Positions 9,373 to 21,386 of a stretch of DNA of 30,081 nucleotides are shown piece by piece (within the stretch, counting starts at the first letter, position 1; each line of letters opens with the position of its first letter). Below the pieces are notes generated by a model. It was not told the origin of the DNA and ran no database searches. It was given only the letters and a program-made list of their open reading frames with translations. Source of the stretch: Bigelowiella natans CCMP2755 (Eukaryota; Cercozoa; Chlorarachniophyceae). The translations under genes were made by a program, and so were the position numbers. The DNA is taken from positions 1-30,081 of the forward strand of contig ADNK01002579.1 of assembly GCA_000320545.1 (NCBI GenBank). The letters run 5' to 3'.

Positions 9373-10203
9373 TCATTGTACTGATTCTGCTCTGCCTTCA
9401 GTTTGGCCTGCGTTTTTTTCATCCGACAAGCTCTGTTTTCTCCTTGGCAACAGCTTGATCGTATCTACCACCTTTCTCACGGTTGGGATGAGCTTCCCTG
9501 TCTTCTTGAGCCACTTGGGGACATTGTCCAGATAGCACTCGGTCTCGATATGAACGACTTCCTGCGGGAGATGTCGAGAAAAATATACGTCTTTGAGGGG
9601 GCTATACCCAACATATACGTATGGACAACGCCCGATACGATCGCGAATGAGCTTGTTAAAATTTATCCGAGTTTCGCGGGGTAGCCGGAAGCTGTTCAGC
9701 CAGTATTTGCCCCTTGCATTGACCAAGCAAGTCTGGGGCGCGTATGCTAAAACGCCATCTGCCATGTCGGCGAAGAGCAAGGCTCCGGACGCTCCCATGC
9801 AACTTCCAACTAGGAGCACTTTCTCGTAACGCTCAAATATCTTGGAGAAACGCTCTCGCCACCGTTGGTACCCATGCAAGTACCATTTTTGGTGCACGTC
9901 TACGACAGTTAGGTAGTCGACCTCTTCAACTCTCGAGCAGGTTTTACGCCACTCTGGCAACGCAATTCCTCCCAACCTCACCCCCCCTCCCGCAAAAGCT
10001 ACCAGAAGTACTTTAGAGGGCGGATCGCGCCGAACCAAGTTCCACTCCATCGATCGGAGGTCCTCCGGGATCTCCGAGCTGAAAAGCATGTGCCACTTGG
10101 TCCGCATCGAAAGCGGGTTGCTGAGGTACAATATTCTACAGGCGATGAGTGTGAGGATGACAGACGCGGAGAGAAGGGGGAGGAGGAAGAGGAGGTTGGG
10201 CAT
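9373..10203 (-). CDS. membrane-anchored alpha/beta-hydrolase-like protein with GSCMG elbow
   Basis: A single uninterrupted frame of 276 aa from the ATG at 10203; an upstream in-frame GTG is not needed. Residues 3-27 are hydrophobic and look like a signal anchor, so the rest would face the secretory lumen or outside. KVLLVAFAGGG (64-74), DVHQKWYLHG (102-111), KVLLVGSCMGASGALLF (128-144) and VLAYAPQ (151-157) follow the layout of alpha/beta-hydrolase-like proteins in microbial capsule and surface-glycan loci, which usually read GSSMGG or GTSMGG followed by LAFSPQ. The centre of the elbow here is Cys135, not Ser. The C-terminal DNVPKWL (226-232) sits where HNV-type motifs often occur, so the catalytic His may also be absent. 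Substrate unknown. It lies downstream of the FkbM methyltransferase gene on the same strand. Confidence 0.75.
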   Translation of the reverse strand: MPNLLFLLPLLSASVILTLIACRILYLSNPLSMRTKWHMLFSSEIPEDLRSMEWNLVRRDPPSKVLLVAFAGGGVRLGGIALPEWRKTCSRVEEVDYLTVVDVHQKWYLHGYQRWRERFSKIFERYEKVLLVGSCMGASGALLFADMADGVLAYAPQTCLVNARGKYWLNSFRLPRETRINFNKLIRDRIGRCPYVYVGYSPLKDVYFSRHLPQEVVHIETECYLDNVPKWLKKTGKLIPTVRKVVDTIKLLPRRKQSLSDEKNAGQTEGRAESVQ

Positions 10204-11016
10204 GTCTGCCACAGTCACGGGAAAATCCCCGAGAGGTCAGGGCAGCCAGCCGATGTGTGCTTCTTCCAACACAATCTAGATATTTTTGGTATTTCTCCCC
10301 ATGAGCACGCGACAAGTAAGATCCGTTCAGGCGATGATCAGTTGAGACAAAACGGAATGCATTTCTACGTTGCGACAGGCATCCATGTCTCGACGACTAA
10401 ACGACCTGAGGACTCAGGGAAAAATCCCCCTGCGTTTGTGGGCGGGGATGTCTCGGCGTCCTAGGATGGGCCGATAGCGGATGTCTGTGGTTCTGTTCTT
10501 GCGTGTTGCATGCGCACTGTTTGTTGTTTTTGCATCAATGCTCAATTCAATGTTCAGTGTTCAATGTTCAAAGCCGGTGAGATCAGCTCGTTGCAGCTGC
10601 GTTGGTGCTCGCATCAAGTGCGTCGCCTCGATCGAATGTGCACCGGTCACCACATAGCGGCGGTGTGTTTGGATTGTTCACAGTGAGCAAGTCCCACATG
10701 TGATGCATGATGAATGTTGTCTGTTAATCAAATTTACATCAGAAGTACTGTGGCACTGTGATGGCACAGATGAGCATGTCATGCCCAGACACACGCGCTT
10801 GCAACTAGCGAAAACAAATAGTGCTACAGCTTTTAACGCACACATGTCTAGATATGCCACTCATCATGTGGTGTCTGCAGATGTTTCAGGTCATCACTGT
10901 GCGCAATGAGCTATGAACATGTAAATGTGTACTCAGTCTAACTTGATGTACAGTTTGTTACTATAGAATGCAGGATATAATTGCACATCTTTTGAACTCG
11001 GCGTCTTGACAGGTTC
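10204..11016. other. intergenic region, no gene seen
   Basis: This separates two minus-strand genes. It holds short echoes such as CAATGTTCA repeated near 10545-10570, but no frame with recognisable protein features. It should carry the promoter of the hydrolase-like gene. Confidence 0.5.
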
Positions 11017-11948
11017 CTAGCAACTGATTTTGTCTGATCTAGCACAATTGCGGGCCGCAAGTATACTCCACACCTTTTCCCTCAGGTCAAGGCCACCAAA
11101 ACGTTCGGCTAGGTGCATCTCCGCCTCAAGACCCGCAATTGTAACTGGAGACTTTCCGGTGAGTATTGGAGCGATACTCTCGATGACATCCCACTCACAT
11201 CCCTCACAATCTATTTTGAGCAGCCTAATGACCGAGGAAGAACTAGTAGCGTAACGCTCCAAATCCATCTTCCCCGTTGCCACAGGAGCACTAGCAGCTT
11301 GATGATGGTAGACGAGGAATTGTTGTAGATTGACATTTTTCACTAAGATCAGGTCAGTTGCTCCCGTGTCAAGGGTGTCCTAAGATCAATACAATGGGTG
11401 GATGGATAGTATTAGGTGTGAAAACAACTGATGTCAAGAGTGTTATGTAGGAGAGAGTGTTCTATCATTGGCCAAGGATTCCTTTAAACAGCGCGTACAG
11501 ATGACCCACAGTCAATATTCTGACCTTACGAATCGCATCCTGGGATGTTTGTACTGCAGACATTGTGGAGTACTGTGCGTTGCTCGCCGTTACAGCGCGA
11601 TGCATGGCAAGTACCGAGCCTCGGCCGCTTGCAGAGTTAAGGAAGAATCGCTCGACATTTGTTTCGAAATTAATCTAATAAGTTATATCGAGCATTTTGA
11701 ATGGTATCCGGGCTTGGATAGCGAAAAATATTACTCTGTTGAGGTGCAGATTCCAGAGCATGTAAAAATAGTTATCCGGAACCTTTGAGCAGAAAACCAG
11801 TTACATCGTAGTGTTTTCTGGATGTTTTTTCAAATTTCGGGTAATTACTCTATTAATTTCAAGTTCTATTCATAGGTTTCGCTTCCCATCTTTTACAACC
11901 TCCTGTTTTCTCTCAAACACCCTCCTCCCCCCCTCCTTCACACAAACA

Positions 11949-12008
<60 letters not shown>

Positions 12009-13355
12009 GTAATTGACAGTACCATTTCCATCGCAACGATCAATAACTTTGGGTTAAGTTTGGCCAAAAAGATGGTTATGTCCCCAACGTTTGCCCCGAT
12101 GTCGTAGACGAAACCACCACCGGAACTAAAGGTAAATAGGGGCATATGCTTTAATTTATGGATATGCGCACGTTTTTGGTGGATCATAATGCAGAATTTA
12201 CTAATGAATGTATCAGTATGCACATATAAAAGATCTATTTGTGCCATTTGTATGTTCCTAGCCTCGTGCGATGCGAACTCTAGTTTGTATCACAGACCGA
12301 AATCGCTCCGATCCATACTCCGGCGACAAGCGGAAGAGGGTGTCATCGTCGTTACTGGCCAACAACTCGAAGTTGACCCCATGCCAGTTGTACGACAGGG
12401 GCTCAGAAGCCTTGTAGATGACCTTGCACACTTCCTTCTTCGACCCGAAAATCTCAAGCCCGACTTCGAATACCTGTTTTGGTAGAGGGGGTAGAGGTTA
12501 AAGCCCAACGGGGGAAGGAAAGCCAATCGTTATTATTGACACATGAAACAAGCACCGAAAAGCATTTCGTGCCAATCACAATTTATATTCGGACACACTT
12601 GCATCGATAGCTCCCGGTCTGGATTGACGTGCGTTTCACAGGCCTTTTTGTAGTATCTACACCGGCAGTGAAATCGTGACGAGGAAGATAACCGTGATGA
12701 CGGCGAGGATAAAACAGCAGTACAGAAGTGAAGCGATGGCGATTCAGAATAAATAATCAACTTACGTGCGGTAATATGCTCCTTGGGTGCCGTCGGGTGA
12801 CACTCCGATTGGTCTTTCTCGATTGGTTGGAAAACATCTAACTTTTAGGTGGCAATTTTTCGCCCCGTCCTTTCCCCCATATGTGAACGAATTGCATCCA
12901 TGCGTTTTATCACAGGCTGCCTTGCACTCTTCAACCTCAAGTTCTCCCGAAAGTCCACCGTTTCCAGCCACTTCAGGGCCCTGGTGCCGTGCCGCGCGCT
13001 CCAACATGTTGTACCTGATTGTGAAAACTGCATCATCACATTTTCTACGTGCGCATAATAATGAGTGATCATCCGACTCGCATGATGCTGTGCAGGTTTC
13101 CTCTCTTTCAAACGGTGGGGGCCCACAGAGCGAGCGGATGCTGCGGGTAGTGTGTGTACTCGGGGAAACATCCAGAAGAATGCTAGTCCGATCGACTGAG
13201 GTGGAGCATGACGCTGTTGCTGAAATATTCCCTACGATGATGTAGGCCCCCATCAAAAGCACTATGGCTAGGAATACGTTTATGGGTCGGAGGCCCTTAG
13301 CCAATGACTTAGAGGCAACCGGTGATCTGACAAAGGATTGGTCTCCTTCCGCCAT
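11017..13355 (-). CDS. signal-anchored PAN/apple-domain FkbM-type methyltransferase
   Basis: Seven exons join in phase to 495 aa: 13355-12766, 12656-12599, 12473-12298, 12125-12023, 11782-11735, 11674-11525 and 11379-11017. Residues 26-44 form a membrane span. Residues about 105-200 look like a PAN/apple module: NMLERAARHQGPEVAGNGG, then EECKAAC, GCNSFTY and CHLK. From about 217 a SAM-dependent methyltransferase follows, with VYDIGANVGDIT (281-292, the SAM-binding glycine loop), AMEMVPDNYFYMLWNLHLN (306-324; usually FEP at the start) and LLKIDCEGCEWDV (428-440), the FkbM signature. FkbM enzymes methylate hydroxyl groups of small molecules and glycans; the acceptor here is unknown. Topology suggests a Golgi or surface enzyme with a Cys-rich binding module. 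The introns are short except where a CA/GA microsatellite sits. Confidence 0.85.
11942..12004. repeat. (CA)n(GA)n compound microsatellite in an intron
   Basis: It lies between methyltransferase exons 4 and 5, starting 18 bases after the minus-strand donor at 12023. On the coding strand it reads TC then TG repeats. Confidence 0.9.
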
Positions 13356-14244
13356 CGTGACCTTTTTTCGTTTCCGCTTGGTACGACTTGATGCCGCTGA
13401 CTCTTGATGCCAGACTGTGCTCTTACGGGATCACGGGATTCCAAGGGATCCCTTCATTTTATTGTCGCATGTACGAAGCGCCATCGTTTTTTTTTTTGGT
13501 AGCAACTCTCGAATTTCAGTTGGCAAGCAGCCGATATTTTAATAATGTTGGGGCAGCTGGCGGAAACTTGGTGTTTTCTTGTAAACGAAGTTCTTTGAGA
13601 AAAGCTGGTATTCTAGCTGTTGATGTTTGTGAACCGTTGGGCGCACTTGGCACGTGCAGCAAACTGTACTCCAATTGGCGCATTTTGGGAATGCGACTGG
13701 AGGGTGTTGGATCAATTTGTTCACAAAGGATGCCTTTCATTGTTTGCAGTTGATCTGCTGAGTGGAGGTACGTGGGGATGTAGTGTTCATTGTTCATTGT
13801 CTCCTTTTAGTACTAAATTGTTTGTTATTCGAGCACAACAGTGCCAAAACCGATTGAGATGTTTCGTTGACGTCCACAGGCTTTTCATGTCACAGGTAGA
13901 ATGTTTCACTTGGAACGTGCCGTGAGGGCGTGTTTTGAGCTGAATGAATACGAAGGAAGATCCACAGGACTTATTAATTTTCACGTTGTCGGATTCTGTG
14001 ATGTAATGGACTTTGCGACATCCCATCTATGATCATGAGGATGAAATTTCAGGCGATTTGAAGACAATATGCTACGCGCGTGCGAATTGTTCGGGCTGAA
14101 TTCTGTCATCAGAACTTAGATAGTATTGAACAAGTGCATCAAAACTCTTAATGCCCTAGCGAGAGCCGACTGTGTCCTCCCCCCCCCCTCTGATTGCATA
14201 ATAAGTGAAAAAACGGATTATTTGATAAATTAAAATTAAACTAC
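13356..14244. promoter_or_regulatory. divergent intergenic region
   Basis: About 890 bp separate the divergently oriented starts of the methyltransferase (-) and the large membrane protein (+), so both promoters should be here. I see no clear TATA-type element or coding frame of interest. A (T)n run is near 13487-13496 and a C run near 14179-14187. Confidence 0.4.
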
Positions 14245-16808
14245 ATGGCGCCTCCTGATCTTCCTCCGGCTACAGTTCGTAACCCTCTCCGCCATCAAAA
14301 GCAGAACAGTATAAGCTTGATGATGACGAGAGACAGGACAAATACTCTAATGACAGAGATCACTGAAGAAACTCGTAACAGTGAGACAAAAGATGAGTCT
14401 GTGTTCTCTACGAATAAGTCTGTGTTTTCCTCGAATAGCTCGCCAATTGACGACCCATTCCCATTTGTGGCCCTAAAGGATAGAAAACTATTTTGGTTTA
14501 CCATTATAATTGTTTCGTCAGCTATGGTAATTTTCATCACAGCTTCAGCTGTAACAATGAAAGGCGCGTTTTTCCAGCTATCGGACCGCTTTCCCAATTT
14601 TGATAGTAGACCAGAGAGGCCAACAAGTTCGAAGGAGCTTTTCAACGATATTTCCAAAGAGGTCTGGACTAGCCAAATATTATCTTCACAGCTCTATAAC
14701 TCATTATTTCTAATTAGGTAATCCCAGACTTAGAAGATTTTTTTTATCACGATTCAGAAGTTAACAGCAAATTAGCTCGAGTGGGAAGCAAACCAATCTA
14801 TATTGCAAATTCGACAAGAATTAACTGTACCTCCACAGTGTATGGTTGGTATCTGAACAGGCTCAACACAACCATCACAGACCCTGTAATCATGAAGAAA
14901 GCTTTGAGTTTAACCGGTCTTGAAAACAATCAAGCTGTGTTGGAGACGATGCAAATGTATCTGTCTGAGCCTCAGAATGTTAGCTTTATGTTTGAAAAAA
15001 GTCAAAACTGTGCGGCCCGTAACGATTTGGTCGCCAAAACTGCTTGTGCCCTTCTCGAGAATGAAGCACTTCACCCTAAAATATATGATGGCATGGAAGA
15101 TACTTACCTTCTTGGTCTTCACGTTGGGGTTGTTATGGAAGTTCTCACATCTGAGAGTTTAAAAAACAGTGCCCTTTGGAAGGAAATATTTACTCAAATC
15201 GTTCGATTAGAATGGGATTCATCACTAAATAATTTAGATTCTGCTGCTCCAGAATTTAGAGACTTTTTCGAAAGGAAGATAAACTCAATATTTCAAGCAA
15301 TGCAACGGTTTTTAACCCTGCGGGAGTTCAATTATGATCAGCGTGAGTTTGTTCTACTCATCTGGTTGAACATTCTGGTAATAAGTTATTTTATAAAGAC
15401 ATTGCTGAAATTCATCCTCACGAACCACTTAAATATTCATCTGTTGTAGGAAGCTGCACATGAGGATTGGAGGAGGAAAATTTTCGGCGATAATGTCATT
15501 GCAGCTATGGTCCTCAATTTTAATGTCAATGATCTATTTACTTTCGAAGATTCTACTGTGAAATGGGCTCTGACGAAAGAATGGGTCGATCTCTACATTT
15601 CTTGGAATCTAGCATATGTGGGAAGGTTCCAACGTATAAACACTTACCACACCCTGCTCATTCCTTCGGTCTTATGCTCTGAAAATTCTGAAAAATCTGA
15701 AGATTTTATTCTTGCACGCTCTATCTCCTTGGGATTAAATCTCCTTGTCCGCTTTGCTACGACAAAGGAGGCGACATATACTTGGTCTGCGCAGACAAAT
15801 GACGTACCAGTGAGTTTGATGCAGTTTCAGGGACAAACAAATATTGATAGCACCTCTCTGAGCGCATCTGATATCAGTGATAGGCGTTGGGAGGAAATAT
15901 TTGGGTCTCTACTCACTGAAAGAACTCAGACAGAGTGGAAATTGACCGATAAAGCGCCACTCTCGTATTTTGATGATGCAGGCTTCAATTGCTATGTATC
16001 TTTTACCGTTTCTTTCACAATGATTCTCACAGGGCTAGGCATGGAAATTCATATTGGTCCAGAAATTGTAAATTATCTGAAGCACGACAGAAACGGTCTT
16101 TGGTTTTGGATCCTCGCCCAGTTCCTCTTTGCATTCTTCTCAACAGTTGCTATTTTAGCTCATAGTCCTTTTGGGCTTCCTTTTCTGGTTTTGGGTGTGT
16201 GGAAATTCGGATTCCCTGAAACTATCGCTTACCTCAGGGACGCCCTCGATGCATCTGATAAAAAACATTACAAGAGAATCATTGCAGACGTATTTAATTC
16301 CCTCGGTTTAGTGCTGCACCATTCATCCTCGGTGTATGTCGTCGTAAATTTATCTCTAGGATTTTTCACACTAACTCGAGACTTAAGCTCTGTCCTTCTC
16401 ATCCTCGTTATACAGCACTGGTAGATAGAAGTTATAGTTCAAAATTACTTTTTCATTATCGTGATTAATTAATATCAATTATAAACACTTAGGTTTGTGC
16501 CGATGAAGTATTTTAATACAGCCATGTTTACGGTTATTGAACTCTTGCTTGAAATTTGGTGGCAATGGGAATTTTACTCAAATTTTGAGAATTTTGTAAG
16601 AGACCGGAATACCTTCTATGACGCATTTGCTCCTGCAGCAGCTGCATGCATGTTATTCTCTCACTGGTTGTTCCTAGCAGCTGCTGCATTGGAGTTGTTA
16701 GAAAGTAGGAAAGAGTCTCAAGAACAATATTTTGTTGGTTTAGACGCATATTTGGTGAGAAAAGCTAACAAGAAACTTCGACGCGTCAGTAGCCCCACTA
16801 AAAAATAA
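14245..16808 (+). CDS. unrecognised multi-pass membrane protein, 774 aa
   Basis: Four exons join in phase: 14245-14661, 14718-15342, 15454-16420 and 16493-16808. I do not recognise the family. A Ser/Thr-rich polar N-terminus of about 80 residues precedes one strong span at 82-104. Then comes a region of over 400 residues with NST and NTT sequons and several Cys (NCTSTVYGWY, KSQNCAARND), best read as a large luminal or extracellular domain. The last third has about five to six hydrophobic stretches, including FWILAQFLFAFFSTVAILA, FLVLGVW, VYVVVNLSLGFF, VLLILVIQHW and AAACMLFSHWLFLAAAALELL. The C-terminus is basic. The overall plan (one span, large outside domain, then a membrane bundle) resembles a receptor or channel, but no pore or receptor motif is visible. 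The exon 2/3 join uses an acceptor in GGAAG/CT and is less certain. Confidence 0.8.
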
Positions 16809-17160
16809 TCATCACGGCACTGACCAAAAAAATTACATCCAAACATATAAATGATGAAATCTTTTGAATTACATTCACTGGCAACCAACGATTTTAAGTA
16901 GCCAATATTGAATGTGATTACGTTTAGAAGGATAACAAATGATCTAGAGACTCGTCATCCACGAATTGTTGTTGCGCGTTCAGCGTTCAGACGAAGGTTT
17001 ATAGATGCATGGAAAGAGAAGTGAAAATTGATTTGTTCAGCAAAAGGCTTTTCTTAATGTTGTTGCCAACAGCAAAAAGTTCCACTACTAGGTGTGGTGT
17101 GAATCAACGATTTCTAGGTTTTATAATAGACACAGTAATATTATGTATACAGTATATGCA

Positions 17161-17212
17161 TTATATTACATGTCTATGATGTAGTATGCATATCATTATA
17201 TTACATGTCTAT
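17161..17212. repeat. 17-bp direct repeat pair
   Basis: TTATATTACATGTCTAT occurs at 17161-17177 and again at 17196-17212, a 35-bp periodicity. It is probably a small local duplication in non-coding DNA. Confidence 0.85.
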
Positions 17213-17479
17213 CATTTTTCAGCCAGAGTCGGCATGGATGATGAAGATTAACTTGTGAAATATTTGTGCACTAGTGCACTTCGTGTGATGCAATGAAGCT
17301 ACGCGTCATGCTAGCATGTTGCCAGGTGTGTTCACGGGTGCTCATTTCTCCATGCTAGCACAGTTATCATTGCAATGCAAACATTCATGGCTCTAGGCCT
17401 TGTAGCTTGTCATTACTGATTGCAAAGACTCGCAACAAGCGCAATGCAATTCACAAGGTGATATGTCCAGACGTAGTGG

Positions 17480-17700
17480 CCAGGCTAGCAGGCTTTCCAG
17501 CTTTCCCCGAGTTCAGATGCTTAGAAATGCTAGCATGCTAGCATGGACATTGCACAACAGAATGACAGCAATGGAACATCTCGATCGAGTTGCCGCCACA
17601 GCTAGATAGGCTAGCTAGCTAGATAGCTAGCAGCGGATGGAGTCCGCCGAACACATCAGAATCTAGCTGGCTAGCTAGCTAGCATGGCTGGATGCTGTAG
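17480..17700. repeat. CTAG-rich block
   Basis: Tandem and scattered GCTAG units, including GCTAGCATGCTAGCATGG at 17529-17546 and CTAGCTAGCT runs near 17611-17620 and 17661-17672. A smaller copy is at about 24376-24388. The units are palindromic. Confidence 0.75.
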
Positions 17701-17885
17701 TGCACACCATGCACTACTAGGCTAGATCATGATTCACTATACGCACATCGCAGGCCAGACAGTTGGTTCGTTGTCATTGAATGTTCATTACACGTTCGAC
17801 TTTTGATGATTTTGCGCACTCAGGTGCCCAGGTGCAGAAACGGCCCACAAGGGACTCACATGAAGCAAGAAGTTGAAGAGAAATT

Positions 17886-18576
17886 TCATCCAGGCTCGAC
17901 AGCAAGAGTGGCTGTGCACAACTTGAGGGATCGATGCGAGGATTTTCCCAGAGGGTCAATCAAACTATGGCCGAGCGCCTTCCAAATGTCCGTGTGCAAC
18001 ATGTGTAGGCTGTCGATATCGCGGGCCACTGCTCGTTCCATGATGAACTGAACGAAACGACACAGAATGCCCGACGGCAGAGTCAAGAACTAGAGAAGCA
18101 CCAGCAAGACGATGAGCAAGAACCCAATCATGGAAATTTGTGGTGAGTTGATGACAGGCTCCGCGTGTTCTCTGTCCTACATTTTCCATCTCAACAGTTT
18201 TCTGTCTCACCTGCTTTTCCACAGCGCGGATGATGCTCCACGAGAGCGTGAGATCGTTATCGTTACTGGGAAGTTTCTTCTCAGACCCGGATTCAGCTAT
18301 TTCTCTCATCAACAACTCGCTCGGTGTTCGCCCCAAATTGTCTGTAAGAGTGACATCTGCTCTGAAAAGACAGAGGGACAGAATGCCTTGCACAGAAATA
18401 TTCCTTCTATGCACGAAAGGGACGCCTCGAGCAAAGCCTTCCTTACTCTTTACGATGCGAATGTAAACATCGTGATGGCAATCCAAACATAAGCAGATTA
18501 GTAGAAAGCAACTTATCCATCCACATCCTTGTTATTATCTCCTTGTGAAGTTGCTCTCTACCCATGTTTCGCAACA

Positions 18577-18647
<71 letters not shown>

Positions 18648-20201
18648 GTGCACTGCATACACATTGTATATGTTATTATTCCCACGATTTGTTGTGGCAT
18701 TTATAATAGGAAACTTTTACAGATGAAAGGACGATGACCTGATAGTAGTCTCCTGCTGAGAGAATAGCCGTATGTAGAGGTGATTCTCCCAGACCACCCT
18801 CTCTCCTCGAGTTAACCTATTATCACCACCACCATAACCAACAGAACCGATGAATTTCGGACCTTACTGCAGTGTGATCCAATTATCGATCAAGAACACA
18901 ATTGGCAGGGTTGAGGTGAAAATGAGGCATATTTCGAGCGAGCAAGGGGACTAACAGAAACGCACGTCAGCTCGATGCTCAATGAGGAGACGGACAGCCC
19001 TGAAAACGTTACTGGATTGTGGAGTTTGGAGAAATTGGTAATTAAGATCCGCCTCTTCTTGATATCTACCGGGAAGGAGAACCGCACTCAGCAGCGGAAA
19101 CTCGCCACATCTCATCGTCGAGACCCATTGTTTTCCCTCCTCTTCATGCTTGTTCACCCCCTTCTTCACTTCCTCCTTGTCCACTATACCCTCCTGTGCT
19201 GTCTCATCACCTCTCCGCGGCATGCACGTCTTCGATACGTCTCTCTTAAATGAGGAAAGGAGAGTCTGCAGCAGCGCGATATTCAGGTTTCTAGCCGCGG
19301 CCCAGAGGAGTCGCCTCTCCCCCAGCCTCGACCGAGACTGGAAAATCTCCATGAACCGTAAAGCATGGCAGGGGTTAGATTCGGTGCGACGGCTAGTCCT
19401 CACGGCATGATCCCAAGCATCGCTTTCAACCGATTTTACCCAAGTACGATTTCTCTCCAGATCTTCTTCCATTCGCCATTGCCCTTTGGATGTTTCTGCA
19501 GTATCTGCTTCGTCCTCACACCATTGAGCATCTCTCAACAGAACCGCAACCCTTCGGCTTTCGTCTGTGAGCTGCTGCCTTGCGTAGACGCCGGCCCGAG
19601 CGATCTGGACAATCTTTAGGATCTTGGCCTTCTCATGGATGCAGCCGGTCCGTAGTAGCAGCAGCAACACCTTGTGCCTGAAAGGTGGCGTGTCCCTCCA
19701 GCACTGCAGTATCTCCACCTTTTCGTGCGATGTTTAGACTCAGGAGCATGAGGAGGAGCAAGAGGAGGTTTTAAGTTTATCGTGAAAACAGCCATGTTCT
19801 TCAAAGCTTTCATGGTGTGCATGCATGTCAGGAATTTTGCTCCTTCTTTCTTACCTGCGTGATGCATGGGAGCTTCAGGAAAAGCTGCATAATCTCGAGA
19901 GTGCTGCCTCCGCGCGCGGCAGCCCTAAACGCGCGTTTGATAGTCTTGTCGTCAGCCTTGGTGACGAGGTATGAAACGAAATCTTCGTCGGACATATTGC
20001 ATGCGATGTCTAGGATCGTCGTGGAGTCCCACGGAGCCCTTGTGTACCCAACCTCCTCGGGTACCACAGCCTAGCGACAGGTTGAGCAGGTGGTGGGGAG
20101 GTGCATATGTGCATCCGCGTGTGGATGGACCGATTTCGACAATAAGTACATGCCCCTCTTTCTCTCCCCCCTACCCCCCGCCCCCCCCCGCCCCCTCCCG
20201 C

Positions 20202-20243
<42 letters not shown>

Positions 20244-21345
20244 ATTCTCTCTCTCGCCCTCGTGTATGTGGTTTTGGTTGTGTGCGTGTGTGTGTATTAC
20301 CCCCCTTTCCAGTAGAAGCTTCACAGTAACATGAGCAGACTCCAGACGCATTGCCTCAAATAGAATTGTCCCCTGTCCCTCATCACCGTTGCCAAGAGAA
20401 CACATCCTTTCAGCATATTATAAAGACAGGCAGAGGGAAACAGGCAGTAAACGGTTATTCTGATATATGTGAAACCACTGTATCGTCCAAAGATAAGGCT
20501 AGCGACTATCATCATGATTATTAGCATATCATCATGATTATTTGCATCACAGTTGTCACAATCACCACATTGTCCCACACTTGTTTCTGATGGTGCACAT
20601 GATAATTATCTTTCCATCACCTAGCCTTTTTCTCGATAAGGTAAGCGAGGACTGCATGGTGCTCCCCTTTCATGGCCAGGAACAAAGGGCTCTGAGTGCG
20701 CCAATTTGCAATAGATACTGGCCTGGAGACGTCAGTTCCACAATCCTCTACGATGTACCTATGATACATTTCTGTTGTAATCGCCATTTTCTCCCGTCTG
20801 TGTAAATTTCACCTGCAGAGTGCCAGGTTTCCCCTTTCTGCTGCGTACGAAAGCGGGGTTCGCATGGAATTATCGGTCATTAGAAACAGATTCGCCTCCA
20901 CAACCGAGAAATAGCAGCCGTACACGACATTGTAGATGTGCCCTTTAGCGATAGTGCTCGACTCTTGCGAGCCTCTGACACTTTTCTTTTCCCCTATTTG
21001 CTTGAGAGTTTCTGCGGCCTCCTCCAACCTCTTCGCCACACTGTGAATCGGATATAAGCAATATACCATATGAGCAATTAATGGCACAAATTATCGGATT
21101 GCAATGTCGATGTGGCTCGTATTCTTTTGGGGTCGCTTCATCTATTTTTGGCCATCAACTACTACTGTCCTTCTCTGCTAATTACCTTGCAGCACTAATG
21201 CGATACTCCTCGAGATGTGTCTCTATGATGGACTTAATGACTTCTAGTCTGCCCCTTCCCTTAATCTCTCCGAATAGCCGGTCCACAACCTCCGCTGCTT
21301 TCGCTGTGACCTGCTCCCGAGCTGTCGTTAGTCTTCTGTCAGTGA

Positions 21346-21386
<41 letters not shown>

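Larger units (their letters stand above)
16809..17885. other. convergent intergenic region with short repeats
   Basis: This lies between the 3' ends of the membrane-protein gene (+) and the ankyrin gene (-). No coding frame. It holds a 17-bp direct repeat (17161-17177 and 17196-17212) and a block dense in CTAG/GCTAGC motifs (17480-17700). Confidence 0.6.

Noticed and set aside
11468-11788. Plus-strand 106-aa ORF
   Set aside because: It is antisense to methyltransferase exons 5 and 6, which join in phase and show FkbM motifs.
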